The notes under the pieces are model-generated. The model saw only the letters and a program-made list of their open reading frames with translations. It did not search any database and had not been told where the DNA came from. Positions 13,961-16,305 of a stretch of 16,305 nucleotides of DNA are shown piece by piece; within the stretch, counting starts at the first letter, position 1, and the number at the start of each line of letters is the position of its first letter. A program made the position numbers and the translations under genes. Location of the stretch: contig CAMCJW010000030.1 in assembly GCA_945875195.1 (NCBI GenBank), positions 1 through 16,305 on the forward strand, read 5' to 3'. This stretch comes from Chitinophaga pinensis (lineage in GTDB: Bacteria; Bacteroidota; Bacteroidia; UKL13-3).

Positions 13961-15097
13961 ATGAAGAATAATATAGTAATCATTTTTGTAATGCTTGTTG
14001 TCATAGCCTGCAATAATTCTAAGCCTACTGCAGAGGTGGCACAAGATGAAAAAATAAGTGGGGAGCATTTGCATTTAGATAGCTCTCAGGCGCTGCTAAC
14101 ACAAATTACAACCATACATGCCGTAGAGAAAAATATTGCACCAATTTTTAAGGTAAATGGCATTATTGATGTACCGCCACAAAACATGGTTTCGGTGAGT
14201 ATGCCTTTAGGTGGCTATTTAAAAAGCACCAAGTTGTTACCGGGCATGCATTTCAATAAAGGAGAAATAATAGCTACTATGCAAGATCCAAAATACATAG
14301 AGTTGCAACAAGACTTTTTAATTGCCCGCTCTCATTTAGAGATGCAAAAGAATGAGTTCAATAGGCAGAAGGAGTTAAATGCATCAAAGGCTAGTAGCGA
14401 CAAGGTTTTTCAGCAGGCAAAGGAGGCTTATGAAAGTGCAATTATTACCTATAAATCTTTAGGTGAAAAAGTGCAATTAATTGGTTTGAACCCAGACCAA
14501 TTAACAGAGGCTACTTTATCCAGAACGATTCCAATTTATGCGCCTATTGCTGGATTTGTATCCAAGGTAAATGTGAACATAGGCAAGTACGTTAATCCTA
14601 CGGATGTATTGTTCGAATTGGTGAATCCAGAAGACATACATTTGAGCTTGAATGTTTTTGAAAAGGACATGGAGAATTTGTTTATGGGTCAAAAAGTAAT
14701 TGCCTATACCAATAACCATCCTGAGAAAAAATATACTTGCGAGGTGATACTAATTGGCAAGGATATAGGTTCAGACCGAAGCGTAAATATACATTGCCAC
14801 TTTGAAAAATACGACAAGGTATTAGTACCCGGAACCTACATGAATGCTGAAATTATTGGTTCTGGTCGCAAAGCCGTCGTAATACCAGAAGAGGCAGTGA
14901 TGCACGATGGCAAAGATCATTATATTTTTATTGAAAGAACGAAGGGTGAATACGAAAAGATAAAAGTTGAACCTGGCATCACAGAAGGCTTGGATATTGA
15001 AATTGTTTCAGCCACTGGTGTTAATCTAATGAAAGAAAATATAGTGGTTAAAGGAGCCTATTCCCTTTGGATGAAATTGAAAAACATCGCTGAATAA
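13961..15097 (+). CDS. czcB: Periplasmic adaptor (membrane-fusion) lipoprotein of the metal-efflux system, CzcB/CusB-like
   Basis: The product has 378 residues, with a lipobox VVIAC (Cys17), so it is anchored in the inner or outer membrane facing the periplasm. The domain order is that of RND adaptors: a lipoyl/barrel-sandwich half VSVSMPLGGYLKSTKLLPG (~80-98), a helical hairpin (~105-165), the second lipoyl half IYAPIAGFVSKVNVNIGKYV, a beta-barrel (DIHLSLNVFEKDM to VPGTYMNAEI), and a membrane-proximal tail from VVIPEEAVMHDG. It would bridge the pump and channel halves of the upstream fusion. A GEHLHL motif (His36, His38) just after the lipid anchor could bind metal; that is an inference. The gene begins 13 nt after the pump stop and is certainly co-transcribed. 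No separate channel gene is needed because it is fused to the pump. The window has no metal-responsive regulator. Confidence 0.92.
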   Translation: MKNNIVIIFVMLVVIACNNSKPTAEVAQDEKISGEHLHLDSSQALLTQITTIHAVEKNIAPIFKVNGIIDVPPQNMVSVSMPLGGYLKSTKLLPGMHFNKGEIIATMQDPKYIELQQDFLIARSHLEMQKNEFNRQKELNASKASSDKVFQQAKEAYESAIITYKSLGEKVQLIGLNPDQLTEATLSRTIPIYAPIAGFVSKVNVNIGKYVNPTDVLFELVNPEDIHLSLNVFEKDMENLFMGQKVIAYTNNHPEKKYTCEVILIGKDIGSDRSVNIHCHFEKYDKVLVPGTYMNAEIIGSGRKAVVIPEEAVMHDGKDHYIFIERTKGEYEKIKVEPGITEGLDIEIVSATGVNLMKENIVVKGAYSLWMKLKNIAE

Positions 15098-15121
15098 CCC
15101 CGGCAAAGGAAATTGTAGAGA

Positions 15122-15163
15122 CAGGTCGCGACCTGCCCTCCCCGCCACCCGAGCCTCCTCGGG
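15122..15163. terminator. Two adjacent palindromes between convergent genes, probable bidirectional terminator or repeat element
   Basis: 15122-15135 is the perfect palindrome CAGGTCGCGACCTG and 15148-15163 is a hairpin CCCGAG-CCTC-CTCGGG. They lie in the 77-bp gap between the stops of the adaptor gene and murB, and the local GC content is far above the surroundings. Neither has a following T-run, so factor-independent termination is not certain. GTAGAGACAGGTCGCGACCTG resembles a dispersed repeat found in several phyla (from memory). Confidence 0.5.
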
Positions 15164-15174
15164 AATACCTCAAT

Positions 15175-16191
15175 CTAAATCACATTCACCTCAGGTGTGA
15201 TGGTGATGCCAAATTTTTCTTGAACCGAGGCCTGAATGTCTAGTGCCAATTGATAAATTTCGTTGCCGGTGGCTCCTCCGTAATTTACCAATACCAAAGC
15301 TTGATCCTTGTGAGCGCCAGTGTTACCAACACGTTTGCCTTTCCAACCGCATTGCTCTATGAGCCAGCCTGCTGGTACTTTGGTAATTTCATTGGGCAAG
15401 GAGTATCCTGGTATTTGTGGGAACTGTGCTTTTAAAGTTTGGAATTGGGCGTTGCTTATTTCTGGGTTTTTAAAGAAACTGCCCGAGTTTCCCAACACTT
15501 TTGGGTCGGGTAGTTTAGAACTCCTAATTTCAATAACAGCTTCACTTATATCTTTTATGCTGGGATTAGAAATACCTTTGCTAGTTAAAGTGTCTTGTAT
15601 GGCACCGTATTGGGTATTAAGTTTGGCATGTTTGGCTAATTTAAAAGTTACCGCAACAATGATATATTTATTTTTTTCTTCCTGTTTAAAAATACTTTCA
15701 CGGTAGCCAAATTTACATTCGGCATGATTAAATTTTACGAGTTTACCACTTTCAATTTCTATGGCAAATAGTTCTTCAAAGGTGTCTTTTATCTCTACAC
15801 CATAGGCACCAATATTTTGCATAGGTGATGCGCCTATACAACCCGGAATAAGTGAGAGATTCTCCACGCCTCCCCAATTTTTGTCGACGCAAAACTGCAC
15901 AAAACGATGCCAATTTTCACCACTCATGGCTTTTACCCATACAAAGTTATGATCTTCTTTAATAGCATCCATGCCTTTTAGGTTCATTTTAATGACCATG
16001 CCATCAAAATCTTTGGTGAGTAAAATATTGCTCCCACCACCTATAATGAGTTTTTTTCTTTCGGCTAAATTAAAGGTAGTACAGAGCACCTGCAACTCTT
16101 CAACAGTGTTTACCTCAACAAATTGATCGGCTTTAACATCTATGCCGAATGTATTAAAAGGTTTTAGCGATATGTTCTGATAAATGACCAT
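15175..16191 (-). CDS. murB: UDP-N-acetylenolpyruvoylglucosamine reductase MurB, type I
   Basis: The 338-residue product reduces UDP-GlcNAc-enolpyruvate to UDP-MurNAc with NADPH and FAD in the cytosol, the second committed step of peptidoglycan synthesis. The FAD-binding part has NTFGIDV and the signature IIGGGSNILL (49-58), then GCIGASPMQNIGAYG. The catalytic set can be placed by comparison with E. coli MurB: Arg164 in FGYRESIF, Ser238 in GNSGSFFKNP (proton donor), and Glu334 in the C-terminal PEVNVI. The length and the middle region (YGAIQDTL) are those of the E. coli-like type I enzyme with full substrate-binding domain. The ATG at 16191 is the natural start just before YQNISLKPFNTFG. The gene is convergent with the efflux locus and divergent from the gene that starts at 16261. 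It is a core gene with nothing unusual. Confidence 0.96.
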   Translation of the reverse strand: MVIYQNISLKPFNTFGIDVKADQFVEVNTVEELQVLCTTFNLAERKKLIIGGGSNILLTKDFDGMVIKMNLKGMDAIKEDHNFVWVKAMSGENWHRFVQFCVDKNWGGVENLSLIPGCIGASPMQNIGAYGVEIKDTFEELFAIEIESGKLVKFNHAECKFGYRESIFKQEEKNKYIIVAVTFKLAKHAKLNTQYGAIQDTLTSKGISNPSIKDISEAVIEIRSSKLPDPKVLGNSGSFFKNPEISNAQFQTLKAQFPQIPGYSLPNEITKVPAGWLIEQCGWKGKRVGNTGAHKDQALVLVNYGGATGNEIYQLALDIQASVQEKFGITITPEVNVI

Positions 16192-16247
16192 TTACGCTCG
16201 GCAAGTAAATAAATCTCATTGAGAAAAACGATATAAAAAAAATATTC

Positions 16248-16254
16248 TATTTTG
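16248..16254 (+). promoter_or_regulatory. Putative -7 promoter box (TATTTTG) of the gene starting at 16261
   Basis: The box is one base shorter than the TAnnTTTG consensus. It ends 6 nt before the ATG at 16261, inside the 69-bp gap divergent to murB. The distance to the start codon resembles those at 4284-4291 and 8990-8997. Confidence 0.3.
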
Positions 16255-16260
16255 CGAACC

Positions 16261-16305
16261 ATGTTGAACCAGTTTAAGTTGTTGTTTCGTAGTATGCTTT
16301 TGGCA
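16261..16305 (+). CDS. Start of a gene that runs off the window
   Basis: An ATG at 16261 opens a frame without stops to the window end (15 codons, MLNQFKLLFRSMLLA). The Lys/Arg residues followed by hydrophobic ones could be the start of a membrane protein or signal peptide. It is too short to assign. Support comes from the promoter-like box just upstream and the divergent arrangement with murB. Confidence 0.45.
   Translation, partial: MLNQFKLLFRSMLLA

Overview
The window looks like a chromosomal segment from a member of the Bacteroidota, probably an environmental Sphingobacteriia/Chitinophagia-type organism. The evidence is AT-rich DNA, a protein with a type IX secretion (T9SS) C-terminal sorting domain, a GldJ/GldK-like FGE-fold protein, signal peptides that all end A|Q, Bacteroidota-type TAnnTTTG promoter boxes, and a CzcA-TolC fusion of the kind known from this phylum. 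I see no rRNA, tRNA, CRISPR array or transposase. The family calls come from motif reading only, with no database search.

Layout. Bases 1-3627 hold a rightward envelope cluster: the end of a possible alpha/beta-hydrolase, a PQQ-like beta-propeller lipoprotein joined to it by a TAATG overlap, and two tandem paralogous outer-membrane beta-barrel proteins. miaE (tRNA hydroxylase) converges on this cluster and is divergent from a GT4-type glycosyltransferase (4296-5540). Bases 5541-7387 are a repeat-rich island on the minus strand. It holds a small SET-domain protein and a secreted FGE-fold protein, with at least four kinds of repeat around and inside them: a TTCGACA(A/G)GCTCA family, a 17-bp AGCTAGCTGC repeat, a four-copy hairpin array and a long polypurine/polypyrimidine tract. 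Upstream of these on the same strand lies a secreted sugar/sorbosone dehydrogenase with a T9SS tail (7385-8908).

Bases 9004-15097 form a heavy-metal efflux locus: a small His-rich exported protein, a 1444-residue fusion of a CzcA-type RND pump with a TolC-type outer-membrane channel, and a lipoprotein periplasmic adaptor. Together these encode a complete tripartite efflux machine in two polypeptides plus an accessory protein. A terminator-like region separates this locus from the convergent murB gene (15175-16191). A further gene starts at 16261 and runs off the window.

Points most worth a second look: the signal-peptide-like helix inside the pump fusion, with a VNA|Q site matching the other signal peptides here; repeats that supply the start codon and part of the signal peptide of the FGE-fold protein; a hairpin array with a compensatory stem change beside the SET gene; and TTTG promoter boxes only 4-6 nt from start codons, suggesting leaderless or near-leaderless mRNAs. 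I do not see a clearly new multi-gene system.
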